Source: Herbihabitans rhizosphaerae (GTDB taxonomy: Bacteria; Actinomycetota; Actinomycetes; Mycobacteriales; Pseudonocardiaceae). Taken from it: a stretch of DNA of 64,000 bases. The notes under the pieces are model-generated. The model saw nothing but the letters and a program-made list of their open reading frames with translations, was not told where the DNA came from and made no database searches. This document shows positions 43,361 to 51,815 of this stretch, piece after piece. A program made the position numbers and the translations under genes. Position 1 is the first letter of the stretch. Each line of letters begins with the position of its first letter. The stretch lies in the NCBI RefSeq assembly GCF_004216555.1, contig NZ_SGWQ01000001.1, forward strand, positions 989,126-1,053,125, given 5' to 3'.

Positions 43361-43510
43361 CTATCCACAACCCCCGTGTTATCCACAAGTCGATCACCAT
43401 CTCTCGACCGACCCCAATCCCCCGATACGCTGACGCCGGACCACCCCCCAGGGCGGGTGGGGGGAACTGTGGGCAAACCCGAGATACGGCGAAAACCATT
43501 GCGGCGCAAG
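43361..43510. repeat. Dispersed DnaA-box/hairpin element, copy A
   Basis: About 150 bp that match 59044-59197 in order and spacing. It starts with CTATCCACA (43361-43369) and TTATCCACA (43379-43387) 18 bp apart, then GTCGATCA, CCCGATAC and a hairpin with arms CCACCCCCC (43441-43449) and GGTGGGGGG (43456-43464). The end shares GTGGGCA, TACGGCGAAAA and GGCGCAA with the other copy. In the hairpin one A-T pair here is G-C in copy B, which shows that pairing is conserved. The gap 43312-43560 holds no supported gene. Confidence 0.75.
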
Positions 43511-43560
43511 GGGGTTCGCGGAGGGCGGAGCGATTCGAAGCAGATGGTCGGCGGTTCGGG

Positions 43561-43860
43561 TCAGGGGTTCGGGGCGTCGGTGGTGCACTCGGTGAGGAGA
43601 TCGTGCAGCTCGTAGCCGGCGTCGTAGATCCGCTGCCGCTGCGGCTCCGGATACGCCTCAGCCGCGGCGTGAGTCGCCGGCACCGGGTCCACCATCACAT
43701 TCACAGCCTGCCGCGGGATCGAGTCCGCGCCGGACCACGCGACCGCGCACGTTCGCAGTGTGTCGGCCAGCTCGTCGTAGAGCGCCTGCTGGAAACCCTC
43801 GTTCGTCCGCAGCGCGACGACGAACCATCCCGCCGCGTCGACCAGGCGCTCGACGATCAC
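43561..43860 (-). CDS. Small conserved-looking protein of unknown function, coupled to LpxA-like gene
   Basis: A 99-residue protein that I do not recognise. It is mostly helical, with 'MIVERLVDAAGWFVVALRTN' at the start and 'ELADTLRTCAVAWSGADSIP' after it, and ends in an acidic tail. No membrane helix or catalytic motif is evident. Its GTG overlaps the stop of the LpxA-like gene as GTGA, so it is the last gene of a coupled set flippase - acyltransferase - this protein. It might assist the acyltransferase, but nothing in the sequence proves that. Confidence 0.68.
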   Translation of the reverse strand: MIVERLVDAAGWFVVALRTNEGFQQALYDELADTLRTCAVAWSGADSIPRQAVNVMVDPVPATHAAAEAYPEPQRQRIYDAGYELHDLLTECTTDAPNP

Positions 43861-44552
43861 ACCAGCGGTCGGGCCGGCTCGGCGGCGGTCCACCAGGCGA
43901 ACGCGGCCACCAGCGACGCCGGCAACTCCACCGGCGGCCGCCCCTGCTCGTACGCCGAAGCCAGCACCGCCACGTCGGAGTCCGCGATCCCGGACCGGCT
44001 CATGCCGACCGCGTTCACGCCGTGCAGCCGCACCGGGCTCCCGTAGGCCTTCGCGAACGGCGGCACGTCGCGGCTCACCGCACTGCCCATGCCGACCATC
44101 GCGCCCGGGCCGATCACTCTCCGCTGGTGCACCACCGCGTTCATCCCCACATTCACGCCGTCGCCGACCTGAATGTGACCGCCGAGGCTCACTCCCGCCG
44201 AGAGCGTCACCCGATCGCCGATGAGACAGTCGTGCGCGACGTACACCCGGTTCAGCAACCAGCAATCCGCACCGATCGTGGTCGGCCGGTAGGAACCCGC
44301 ATGGATCGTGCTCAGCTCGCGGATCACGGTCCGCGCGCCGATCCGCACACCGGGCGCGTCCCGCGGCGCCGACCACTCGGACGGGTGATCCACACCGGTG
44401 ATCTCCGGCGGTGTCCCGATCACACAGCCCGGCCCGATCCAGCAGTCGTCGCCGACCTCGATCGGCCCGAGCAGCACCGCGTGCGGCCCGACCGTGACAC
44501 CGGTTCCGAGCTTCACGCCGTCGCCGATCACGGCGCTGGGGTGCACGCTCAC
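43857..44552 (-). CDS. LpxA-like acyl-ACP:UDP-sugar acyltransferase (left-handed beta-helix)
   Basis: A 231-residue hexapeptide-repeat acyltransferase. The N-terminal two-thirds is a left-handed beta-helix ('PSAVIGDGVKLGTGVTVGPH' and following repeats). H107 in 'AHDC', H126 in 'GGH' and H142 in 'AVHQ' are spaced 19 and 16 residues apart, exactly like H125, H144 and H160 of E. coli LpxA, and 'YGSPVRLHGVNAVGMSRSG' matches the LpxA C-terminal 'GNH..PFGVN..GLKRRG' region. It should acylate a UDP-amino sugar with an acyl-ACP. Lipid A is not made by actinomycetes, so the product is unknown. It is coupled on both sides by GTGA overlaps. Confidence 0.87.
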   Translation of the reverse strand: MSVHPSAVIGDGVKLGTGVTVGPHAVLLGPIEVGDDCWIGPGCVIGTPPEITGVDHPSEWSAPRDAPGVRIGARTVIRELSTIHAGSYRPTTIGADCWLLNRVYVAHDCLIGDRVTLSAGVSLGGHIQVGDGVNVGMNAVVHQRRVIGPGAMVGMGSAVSRDVPPFAKAYGSPVRLHGVNAVGMSRSGIADSDVAVLASAYEQGRPPVELPASLVAAFAWWTAAEPARPLV

Positions 44553-45532
44553 GAACGGGCCTCCACCAACTGCTCCCGGCGCGCCAGCAGTGCGGCGACC
44601 CCGGCCGACCCGAGCTCGGCGACGGTGAACATCACCCGCGACGCCAGCGCGAAGGCGGCCGCCGCGTCCAGGCCGATCGCGGGCGCCAGCGCGGTCGCGA
44701 TCAGCACGTCACGCGCGCCCGCACCCGACGGCACGATGAAGAACAGCAGTCCGGCCACCAACCCGACCGCCACCGCGCCGACGCTAATCAGCAGCACGTC
44801 CAGGTGCGGCGTGCCGTCACCGGTGGCGAGCAACCACAGGTGCGCGCCGAACAGCGTGTAGGACAGCACGGACACGCCGAGCGTCTTCGCGATCGTGGTC
44901 AGCCGCAGCGCGTGATCGAGAGGGCGCTTCCGGAGCACCTTCAGGACCAGATTCACTCCCCAGGTCAACACCTTCGGGTGAAGAACGATCAGTGAAACCG
45001 GCAGCGCGGCGTAGAGCCAGGTGGCCCGGGGGTTCGCGTCGAGCATCCGCGGCAGCGCGATCATGCCGAGCGTCAACATCGCCACCACGGACACGCCGAC
45101 CTGCACCAACGAGCTGACGAACATCCGGGCGCGCGGGATGCCGACCTTCTTGCCCAGCTCGATCTGCAGCACGTACGCCCAGACCGAGCCCGGCACGTAC
45201 TTGCCGAGCTGGCTGACCAGGTAGATCTGCCCGGCGCGGGTCTTGCTGACCGGCGCGCCGAGATCGTTCACCACGACCCGCCAGGAGAACGCGCCGAGCA
45301 GCACGCCGATGATCACCGCGAGCTGGCTGGCGGCGGCCATGTACCAGGGCACCCTGCTCAGCGCCGCCCACATCTCGTCCCAGCGCGTGACCACGTAGTA
45401 CGTCGCGCCGGCGACCACGGCGGCGATCAGCAACCGGCGCAGCCAGGTGATCGCGAGCGTGCGCCAGTTGGTCGCACCCGCGGGCGGTTTGTCCGCTTCC
45501 TCTTGCGGTACGACGTCACTGTCCACGGTCAT
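44549..45532 (-). CDS. Lysylphosphatidylglycerol-synthase-TM/UPF0104-type flippase-like membrane protein
   Basis: A 327-residue protein with about eight membrane helices. 'LGAFSWRVVVNDLGAP', 'YLVSQLGKYVPGSVWAYVLQ' and 'VPSGAGARDVLIATAL' are typical of the LPG_synthase_TM family (UPF0104), which includes flippase-like proteins in glycolipid loci. The ATG at 45530-45532 has GGAGGG upstream, which fixes the start over the longer reading frame. It overlaps the LpxA-like gene by GTGA. It is divergent from the DegT gene and probably moves a lipid-linked sugar made by the cluster; that role is inferred. Confidence 0.85.
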   Translation of the reverse strand: MTVDSDVVPQEEADKPPAGATNWRTLAITWLRRLLIAAVVAGATYYVVTRWDEMWAALSRVPWYMAAASQLAVIIGVLLGAFSWRVVVNDLGAPVSKTRAGQIYLVSQLGKYVPGSVWAYVLQIELGKKVGIPRARMFVSSLVQVGVSVVAMLTLGMIALPRMLDANPRATWLYAALPVSLIVLHPKVLTWGVNLVLKVLRKRPLDHALRLTTIAKTLGVSVLSYTLFGAHLWLLATGDGTPHLDVLLISVGAVAVGLVAGLLFFIVPSGAGARDVLIATALAPAIGLDAAAAFALASRVMFTVAELGSAGVAALLARREQLVEARS

Positions 45533-45711
45533 GTGCCCTCCGGGCGCCTGCGTTCGATATCCGTTCCCCCGAGCGTTGGCAAGTCCGGCCGAACGCGTGC
45601 GTCGGGCGCGTCGGTCGGATCGCAAGAGGCCAGGGTAACGTGTGGCCGCGCGACCGGCGGGGCAGCGCACACACAATGACGTGGGGACCCGTCCAAGAAG
45701 AAAGACAGCCG

Positions 45712-46818
45712 ATGATTCCGATCACCGTGGTCGACGTCCGCGACGCCGAACCACTCGTGACCGAGGTACTCCGATCGGGCGTCATCGCCCAGGGGCCGAT
45801 GGTCAAGCGTTTCGAGGACACGTTCGCGTCGATCGCCGGTGTCGATCATGCCGTAGCGGTCAACAGCGGCACAACAGCCCTGGTCGCCGCGATCGAGGTA
45901 CTCGACCTCCAGCCCGGCGACGAGGTCGTGACCTCGCCGTTCACCTTCGTCGCCACGCTGAACGCGATCCTCGAGGCCGGTGCCACCGCCCGGTTCGCGG
46001 ACATCACGCTCGACGACTTCTGCGTCGACCCGGACGCGGTCTCCGCCGCGGTCGGCCCGCGCACCAAGGTGCTCATGCCGGTGCACCTGTACGGGCAGAT
46101 GGCCGACATGAGCCGACTGGTCCCGCTCGCCGAGCGGCACGGGCTCGCGATGGTGGAGGACGCGGCGCAGAGTGTCGGCGCGACCTACGACGGGCACCCC
46201 GCCGGAAGCTACGGCGTCGGCTGCTTTTCCTTGTACGCCACCAAGAACATCACCACCGCCGAGGGCGGCGTGATCACCACGTCGGACGCCCAACTCGCCG
46301 ATCGGCTGCGGGTGCTGCGCAATCAGGGCATGCGCGCCCGCTACCAGTACGTGGTCGCCGGCCACAACTACCGGTTGACCGACCTGCACGCCGCCGTCGG
46401 CATCCCGCAGCTGGAGAAGCTGGACGAGATCACGTCCCGCCGGCAGCGCAACGCGGAGGCGCTTTCCAAGGGGCTCAACGACATTCCCGGCCTCACCGTG
46501 CCGGAGCCGCGGCCCGGCCGCACGCACGTGTGGCACCAGTACACGGTGCTGATCGACGGGCCGGCCACGCGCAACGGCGTCGGCCGCGACGCGCTGTCCG
46601 CCGCGCTGACCGAGCGCGAGATCGGCAACGGGATCTACTACCCGAGGGTCGTCTTCGACTACGACTGCTACCGCGACCACCCCCGGGTGATCAGCTCGGA
46701 CGTGCCGGTCGCGTCCGCCGTCGCGGCGCAGGCACTCTCGCTTCCGGTGCACCAGCACCTGAGCGGGTCCGATGTGGACAGTGTGGTGTCCGCTGTCCGG
46801 GAGGTGTTGGGAGCATGA
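45712..46818 (+). CDS. DegT/DnrJ/EryC1-family PLP aminotransferase
   Basis: A 368-residue sugar aminotransferase. K178 in 'SLYATKN' is the PLP lysine, D150 in 'MVEDAAQSVGA' binds the pyridine ring, and 'NSGTTALVAA' (51-60) holds the phosphate. It would transfer an amino group from glutamate to a keto-sugar nucleotide. The ATG at 45712 is chosen; the upstream AAGAAGAAAG is a weak ribosome site. It overlaps the Gfo/Idh gene by ATGA. The pair resembles WbpE/WbpB or GnnB/GnnA, which install a 3-amino group on UDP-GlcNAc-type sugars. The match is at family level, and the exact sugar is unknown. Confidence 0.9.
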   Translation: MIPITVVDVRDAEPLVTEVLRSGVIAQGPMVKRFEDTFASIAGVDHAVAVNSGTTALVAAIEVLDLQPGDEVVTSPFTFVATLNAILEAGATARFADITLDDFCVDPDAVSAAVGPRTKVLMPVHLYGQMADMSRLVPLAERHGLAMVEDAAQSVGATYDGHPAGSYGVGCFSLYATKNITTAEGGVITTSDAQLADRLRVLRNQGMRARYQYVVAGHNYRLTDLHAAVGIPQLEKLDEITSRRQRNAEALSKGLNDIPGLTVPEPRPGRTHVWHQYTVLIDGPATRNGVGRDALSAALTEREIGNGIYYPRVVFDYDCYRDHPRVISSDVPVASAVAAQALSLPVHQHLSGSDVDSVVSAVREVLGA

Positions 46819-47783
46819 CCGCGAGACCGCGGATCGCACTGGTCGGATCCGGCGCGATGGGCTCACTGCACGCACGCGTGATCGCCGCGTCCGAGCGGGC
46901 CGAGTTCGCGCAGCTGATCGAGCAGCGTGAGGACGTCGGCAAAGAGGTCGCCGGCAAGTACGGCGTGCGGTGGGCCGGCGACGTGGACGGACTGTCCACT
47001 GTGGACGCCGTGGTGATCGCGTCGGCCACCGAGTCGCACTACGACCTGGCCAAGCACGCGATGGCGCTGGGCAAGCCGGTACTCGTGGAGAAGCCGGTCG
47101 CGCCGAAATACGAGCAGTCCGCCGAGCTGGTGGCCGACTCCGAGCGGCTCGGCCTGCCGCTGATGTGCGGGTTCCTGGAACGGTTCAACCCGGCGATCCT
47201 GACCGCGAAGCAGCTCGTCGGCGACGTCGTGCAGGTCAACGCGGTGCGGCATTCGCCGTTCGTGCCGCGGATCCGCAACGGCGTGGCCACCGACCTGCTG
47301 ATCCACGACGTGGACCTGGCGATTCGCCTGATCGGCGGTCCCCCGTCGGTGGTGAAGGGGGCGTTCGGGTACTTCCACGACGTGTCCAAGGAGAGCCGGT
47401 CCGAGGACAGCGCCGACGCCACCATGACCTTCCCGGACGGCGCGATCGCCACGATCTCGGCGAGCCGGATCAGCCAGCGCAAGGTGCGCACGATCTCGGT
47501 ACTCGAGGTGGACCGGCTGATCGAGGTGGACCTGCTGCGCCGCGACATCACGGTCTACAAGAACGTGACCCACTCGGTGGACGGCGGCGGCTACCGGCAG
47601 CAGACGATCATGGACATCCCGATGATCCCGTACGCGGCGGAACCCCTTGCCGCGCAACTGGATCACTTCCTCGACCTGATCGAGACGGGCGCCGGATCGG
47701 ACGCCGTCGCCGAGGAGCGCGCGGCGATCCTGCCCGCGCACGTGGTGATCGACAAGGTGACCGCGTCGGCCTCGGAGGCCTGA
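46815..47783 (+). CDS. Gfo/Idh/MocA-family NAD-dependent sugar dehydrogenase
   Basis: A 322-residue oxidoreductase with an N-terminal Rossmann fold ('GSGAMG' at 11-16), 'EKPV' with K93, and the substrate helix 'DLLIHDVDLAIRL'. Family members oxidise hexose C3 or related positions. It is coupled to the aminotransferase by ATGA; in the WbpB/GnnA pathways this dehydrogenase makes the 3-keto sugar that the aminotransferase then aminates. It is followed after two bp by a glycosyltransferase gene, so these are parts of one operon. Confidence 0.9.
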   Translation: MTARPRIALVGSGAMGSLHARVIAASERAEFAQLIEQREDVGKEVAGKYGVRWAGDVDGLSTVDAVVIASATESHYDLAKHAMALGKPVLVEKPVAPKYEQSAELVADSERLGLPLMCGFLERFNPAILTAKQLVGDVVQVNAVRHSPFVPRIRNGVATDLLIHDVDLAIRLIGGPPSVVKGAFGYFHDVSKESRSEDSADATMTFPDGAIATISASRISQRKVRTISVLEVDRLIEVDLLRRDITVYKNVTHSVDGGGYRQQTIMDIPMIPYAAEPLAAQLDHFLDLIETGAGSDAVAEERAAILPAHVVIDKVTASASEA

Positions 47784-47785
47784 CC

Positions 47786-48523
47786 ATGGGTGACGGTCTC
47801 GCGCTCAGCTACGTCGTGCCGGCGCACAACAGCACGAGCACGATCGAGCGCACGCTCGACGAGCTGGACTCGCAGCTAGCCGACATGGGCGATGGGGCCG
47901 CCGAGATCCTGGTGGTGGAGAACGGATCCAGCGACGGCACGCTGGAGCTGGCCCGCCGTCTGGAGAGCGAGTGGGCCGGCAAGACCCCGCTGCGCGTGCT
48001 CACCTGCGAGAAGGGCCTCGGCAACGCGCTGCGCGAGGGCATTCTCGCGAGCAAGGGAAACCGCGTGTTCCTCGGCGCGGACGACCTGCCGTTCGGATTC
48101 GGCGACCTGGACGCGGCGCTCGAACTGGACGGCGACACCGTCCCGGTCGTGGTCGGATCGAAGGCGCACCGCGACTCGGTGGTGGACCGGTCGATGTTGC
48201 GCGACGTCATGACCTTCGGCTTCCGCGTGCTGCGCTGGCTCATCCTGGGTATGCGCACCAAGGACCCGCAGGGCACGTTCATCCTCGCCGGCGATTGGGC
48301 CCGAAGCACCGCGCCGGACCTGCTGGAGTCGGGATTCCTGTTCACCACCGAGCTGGCCTACGTCGCCGAGCGCGCTGGGATCAAGCCGGTCGAGGTGCCG
48401 GTTTCGTTGCGCACCAACCATTCCGAGCACGGCAGCCGGATCAGGGTGAGCGACGTGTGGCGCATGGGCGCGGGCCTGTTCGTACTCCGGAAACGACATC
48501 GGCGCGCGCGACGATCCGTCTGA
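47786..48523 (+). CDS. Family 2 glycosyltransferase
   Basis: A 245-residue GT2 enzyme. 'LSYVVPAHNSTSTIERTLDE' and 'VVENGSSDGTLELA' mark the nucleotide-sugar site, 'FLGADDLPFG' is the acidic metal motif and 'RTKDPQGTFILAGDWA' the acceptor part, as in dolichol-phosphate-mannose-synthase-like enzymes. There is no membrane helix, so it would work on a polyprenyl phosphate at the inner leaflet. The ATG follows the Gfo/Idh stop by two bp. Transfer of the modified amino sugar made by the cluster is an inference from context. Confidence 0.87.
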   Translation: MGDGLALSYVVPAHNSTSTIERTLDELDSQLADMGDGAAEILVVENGSSDGTLELARRLESEWAGKTPLRVLTCEKGLGNALREGILASKGNRVFLGADDLPFGFGDLDAALELDGDTVPVVVGSKAHRDSVVDRSMLRDVMTFGFRVLRWLILGMRTKDPQGTFILAGDWARSTAPDLLESGFLFTTELAYVAERAGIKPVEVPVSLRTNHSEHGSRIRVSDVWRMGAGLFVLRKRHRRARRSV

Positions 48524-48524
48524 C

Positions 48525-49706
48525 ATGACGCGTCACGTGGTGGTGATCGGCGGCGGCATCCTCGGTCTCGCCGTCGCCAACGAGCTGTCCACCCGCGGTA
48601 TCCGGATCACGATGCTGGAGAAGGAAGACCGCTGGGCCGCGCACCAGAGCGGGCACAATTCGAACGTCGTGCACGCCGGGCTGTACTACAAGCCCGGCTC
48701 GGCCAAGGCGCGGATGTCGGTGCGCGGCAACAAGTCCATTGTGGACTTCGCGCGGAAGCACGATGTGCCCGTCGAGGTGTGCGGCAAGCTGGTCGTCGCC
48801 ACCTCGGAGTCCGAACTGCCGGCGCTGACGGTGCTCGCCGAACGCGCCGAGGCCAACGGTGTGCCGGCGCGGATGATCGGGCCGGACGAGGCGCGCGAGT
48901 TCGAGCCGGAGGTCGCCTGCGTGCGGGCGCTGCGCGTGGAGTCCACCGGCATCATCGACTTTCCGGCCGTCTGCGACGTGCTCGCCCGGCAGCTCGCCGA
49001 GGCGGGCGCGGACCTGCGGCTGTCCACCCCGGCGGTGGCGATCCGGCAGCGCGGCACCGGCGTCGAGGTGTCCACAATGGACGGTTCGGTGCTGGCGGAC
49101 GCGCTGGTCAACTGTGCCGGGCTGCACAGCGACCGGGTTGCCCGGCTGGCCGGACTGACGCCGCGCGCACGGATCGTGCCGTTCCGCGGCGAGTACTTCA
49201 CACTGCGGCCGGACCGCTCGCACCTGGTGCGCGGGCTGATCTATCCGGTACCCGATCCGACGCTGCCGTTCCTCGGCGTGCACCTGACCCGGATGCTGGA
49301 CGGTTCGGTGCACGCCGGGCCGAACGCCGTGCTCGCGCTGCGCCGTGAGGGGTACCGGTGGCGCGCGTTCTCCGGGCGGGACGTGCTGGACGTCGTGCGC
49401 TTCCGCGGCACCTGGAAGCTGGCCCGCCGGTTCGCCCGCACCGGGTACCACGAGGTGCGAAGGTCGTTGTCCCGCAAGCGTTTCGCGGCCAGCCTGGCCC
49501 GGCTGGTACCCGCCGTCCGTGCCGAGGATCTGGTGCGCGCGGACGCCGGCGTGCGCGCCCAGGCGCTGCTGCCGGACGGCTCGCTGGTCGACGACTTCCT
49601 GATCGAGACGGCGCCGCACCAGGTGCACGTGCTCAACGCGCCCTCCCCCGCGGCGACCAGCTCACTGGAGATCGCCAAGCACGTCGCCGACCAGGTACTC
49701 GCCTAG
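48525..49706 (+). CDS. L-2-hydroxyglutarate oxidase-like FAD-dependent oxidoreductase
   Basis: A 393-residue FAD protein with 'VVVIGGGILGLAVANELSTR' (dinucleotide fold), 'HNSNVVHAGLYYKPGSAKA' and 'VPFRGEYFTLRPD', the blocks of the LhgO/DAO group. LhgO oxidises L-2-hydroxyglutarate to 2-oxoglutarate at the membrane. It starts one base after the GT2 stop. A housekeeping enzyme at the end of a sugar operon is odd; it might instead oxidise a sugar-derived 2-hydroxyacid, or (as in the WbpB case) recycle 2-oxoglutarate-linked redox cofactors. A small hairpin follows. Confidence 0.83.
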   Translation: MTRHVVVIGGGILGLAVANELSTRGIRITMLEKEDRWAAHQSGHNSNVVHAGLYYKPGSAKARMSVRGNKSIVDFARKHDVPVEVCGKLVVATSESELPALTVLAERAEANGVPARMIGPDEAREFEPEVACVRALRVESTGIIDFPAVCDVLARQLAEAGADLRLSTPAVAIRQRGTGVEVSTMDGSVLADALVNCAGLHSDRVARLAGLTPRARIVPFRGEYFTLRPDRSHLVRGLIYPVPDPTLPFLGVHLTRMLDGSVHAGPNAVLALRREGYRWRAFSGRDVLDVVRFRGTWKLARRFARTGYHEVRRSLSRKRFAASLARLVPAVRAEDLVRADAGVRAQALLPDGSLVDDFLIETAPHQVHVLNAPSPAATSSLEIAKHVADQVLA

Positions 49707-49712
49707 CTGCCG

Positions 49713-49736
49713 CGTACTTTTGCGGGAAAAAGTACG
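49713..49736 (+). terminator. Hairpin terminator after LhgO-like gene (GTACTTT family)
   Basis: Arms CGTACTTTT (49713-49721) and AAAAGTACG (49728-49736) with a six-base loop, six bp beyond the stop codon at 49706. It resembles the GTACTTTAGC palindromes at 17.6, 49.8 and 52.2 kb. Confidence 0.65.
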
Positions 49737-49833
49737 GACGCATATCAGCAGCCTCAGGTCAAACCCGCTATCCACAGGCCGCTGACCTGCGCACCTGCGT
49801 TTCGCGGCCCGGACGACCACGTGAAAAGCGCGT

Positions 49834-49851
49834 ACTTTAGCCCGCTAAAGT
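49834..49851. terminator. GTACTTTAGC-family palindrome overlapping esterase stop codon
   Basis: Arms ACTTTAGC (49834-49841) and GCTAAAGT (49844-49851) around CC. The TAG stop of the minus-strand esterase (49845-49847) lies inside the right arm. The core is the same as at 17618-17663 and 52180-52197. Confidence 0.65.
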
Positions 49852-51365
49852 CCCACGGCCCAGGCGGTGCGGGCGGGGGCGGCGGGGTCGTCCACGATCG
49901 TCCACTCGGTGTCGATGCGCATGACTGATCGGCTGTCGGCCGTGTAGGGCTTCCAGCCTGGGTCACCTGTGGTGGCGAAGTCGACCCAGGCTTTGTGTAC
50001 GCGCGTGGCGAGTTCGTAGGGCGGCTCGTCGCCGATGAAGCCGTCCGGCCCGCCGAGGTCGGGCCCGTCCAGGGCGTCGAACACGAACGGGATCTCCAGC
50101 GTGTGCGCCGCGCCCAGGGTGCCGCCCACCGCGGGCGACCGCCAGGCGAACTCGAAGGCGTACGTGCGCCCACCCGCCGACGCGTGCGCGTCGGCCACTC
50201 CGAGCGTCTGCAGCCGAAAGCCCTGGTCGGTCAGCATCGCGGACATCATCTGCCCCGGCGTGGCGTCCGGGAGCATCGCGCGGTACGCGGCGATCACCTT
50301 CTCCGGCGACGAATGCACGCGCGCCACCCGCGCGGCCACCCGCTCGTCGGTGAACTTCTCCACCAGCCCGGTGGACACCAGCCACAGGTTCATCTCGTCG
50401 GCGGTGTACCCGGCCAACAGGTCGATCCCGGCCGCGGAACCGGCACTGATCGCGTCGACCGGCGCGCCGGTGATCAGCTCGCCGTCCACCGCGGGCCAGT
50501 ACTGCGTCGTGGAGTGCAACTCCTGCGCGCCGTCGATGCCGCTGATGTCCACCGACCGGGGATTGATCGCGGTGAGCAGCTGCGCCTCGAGCACCTTGTC
50601 CTGCGACACGGAGGCGAACCCGTCCCGGGTCGGCGGCACGCCGAGGACGCCGGCGAGCGCGGCGGCGACCCGCTCGGAGTAGCGCGGATCGGCCACATAG
50701 GACATTCCACTTTGGACGATCGCGCGCTGGAAGAGTCCTTGTGCCGCAGGGGATGCCAGAAAATCGATGATGCTGATTCCGCCGGCGGACTCGCCGAAGA
50801 CGGTGACGTTGTCCGGGTCGCCACCGAACGCGGTGATGTTGTCCCGCACCCACCGCAGCGCCAGCAACTGGTCGCGCAGCCCGACGTTCGTGTCGCCGCC
50901 GGGCAGCGTCAGGAAGCCCTCCGGCCCGAGGCGGTAGTTGAGCGTCACCAGCACCACACCGTCGCGCGCGAACGAGGTGCCGTCATACGCCGTGGCCGAT
51001 CCGCCGCCGCCCAGGAACGCCCCACCGTGGATGAACACCATCACCGGAAGGCCACCGGCACCGGACTCGGGCGTCCACACGTTCACCGTCAGACAGCCGT
51101 CGCCGCGCACCCAGCCCGGCGCGGTCGGCCGCATGTCGACCTTGGGGAACACCACCCGCATCGCCTCGACCGGAGGCTGCGCCGCGGTGGGCCCGAACTC
51201 GACCGCGTCGCGCACGCCGTCCCAGGGTTGCGCCGGCACCGGCGCGCGGAAGCGCAGGTCACCGACGGGCGGCGCGGCGTACGGGATTCCCTTGAACGAC
51301 ACCACGCCGGCGTCGCGCGCGCCCCGCACGCGGCCGCTGGTCGTGCGCACCTCGACACCGGTCAT
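49845..51365 (-). CDS. Type B carboxylesterase
   Basis: A 506-residue carboxylesterase/para-nitrobenzyl esterase. 'GIPYAAPPVGDLRFRAP' at the start, the oxyanion loop 'FIHGGAF' (111-117) and the nucleophile S193 in 'FGESAGG' are clear. An acidic residue in 'YTADEMNLW' and a histidine in 'AAHTLEIPFVFD' complete the triad. No signal peptide is present, so it acts in the cytosol on esters. The ATG at 51363-51365 fits the family start. It is divergent from the MerR gene (66 bp). The stop codon sits inside a palindrome. Confidence 0.9.
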   Translation of the reverse strand: MTGVEVRTTSGRVRGARDAGVVSFKGIPYAAPPVGDLRFRAPVPAQPWDGVRDAVEFGPTAAQPPVEAMRVVFPKVDMRPTAPGWVRGDGCLTVNVWTPESGAGGLPVMVFIHGGAFLGGGGSATAYDGTSFARDGVVLVTLNYRLGPEGFLTLPGGDTNVGLRDQLLALRWVRDNITAFGGDPDNVTVFGESAGGISIIDFLASPAAQGLFQRAIVQSGMSYVADPRYSERVAAALAGVLGVPPTRDGFASVSQDKVLEAQLLTAINPRSVDISGIDGAQELHSTTQYWPAVDGELITGAPVDAISAGSAAGIDLLAGYTADEMNLWLVSTGLVEKFTDERVAARVARVHSSPEKVIAAYRAMLPDATPGQMMSAMLTDQGFRLQTLGVADAHASAGGRTYAFEFAWRSPAVGGTLGAAHTLEIPFVFDALDGPDLGGPDGFIGDEPPYELATRVHKAWVDFATTGDPGWKPYTADSRSVMRIDTEWTIVDDPAAPARTAWAVGL

Positions 51366-51431
51366 GCCGTCCACGTTAACGGCTCGCGTCGGCGTTGCGT
51401 TGACGTCGGCGGCAAGGTTTAGCGTCGGGTC

Positions 51432-51815
51432 ATGAGAATCGGCGAGTTGGCGCAGCGGTCGGGCACAACCACGCGGGCGCTGCGGTACTACGAGTCGCAG
51501 GGCCTGCTCCGGTCCCGCCGCACCAGCAACGGCTACCGCGAGTACGACGAGACGGCGGTGCGCGTCGTGCGGGAGATCCGCACGCTGGTGACCATCGGCT
51601 TCCGGCTCGAGGACACCCGACCGTTCGTGGAGTGCCTGTTCGCCGGGCACGAATCGGGCGACGCGTGCCCCGACTCGGTGGCCACCTACCGCCGCAAGCT
51701 CGCCGAGATCGACGCCTGCATCGACGAGTTGCGGGCCGCCCGAGCCACGATCAGCGACGCGATGGCGCAGGCCGTCGCACGAAGGGAAACCACATGCCGA
51801 GCATGCTGCCCGTGA
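51432..51815 (+). CDS. MerR-family regulator, overlapping thioredoxin gene
   Basis: A 127-residue MerR protein. The helix-turn-helix starts at once ('MRIGELAQRSGTTTRALRYY') and is followed by the wing 'SQGLLRSRRTSNGYREYDE' and a coiled-coil dimer helix. Cysteines are at about 68, 78, 94, 122, 125 and 126, with C-R-A-C-C-P at the very end, which could sense oxidants or metals. A GTTTAGC block lies just upstream and no Shine-Dalgarno is seen. Its 3' end overlaps the thioredoxin gene by 22 bp, so both are made from one transcript and autoregulation is likely. Confidence 0.86.
   Translation: MRIGELAQRSGTTTRALRYYESQGLLRSRRTSNGYREYDETAVRVVREIRTLVTIGFRLEDTRPFVECLFAGHESGDACPDSVATYRRKLAEIDACIDELRAARATISDAMAQAVARRETTCRACCP

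Noticed and set aside
43498-43560. Short open frames through the tail of the repeat element (copies A and B)
   Set aside because: Frames share only a few residues, and conservation is at hairpin and box level, so a non-coding element is preferred.
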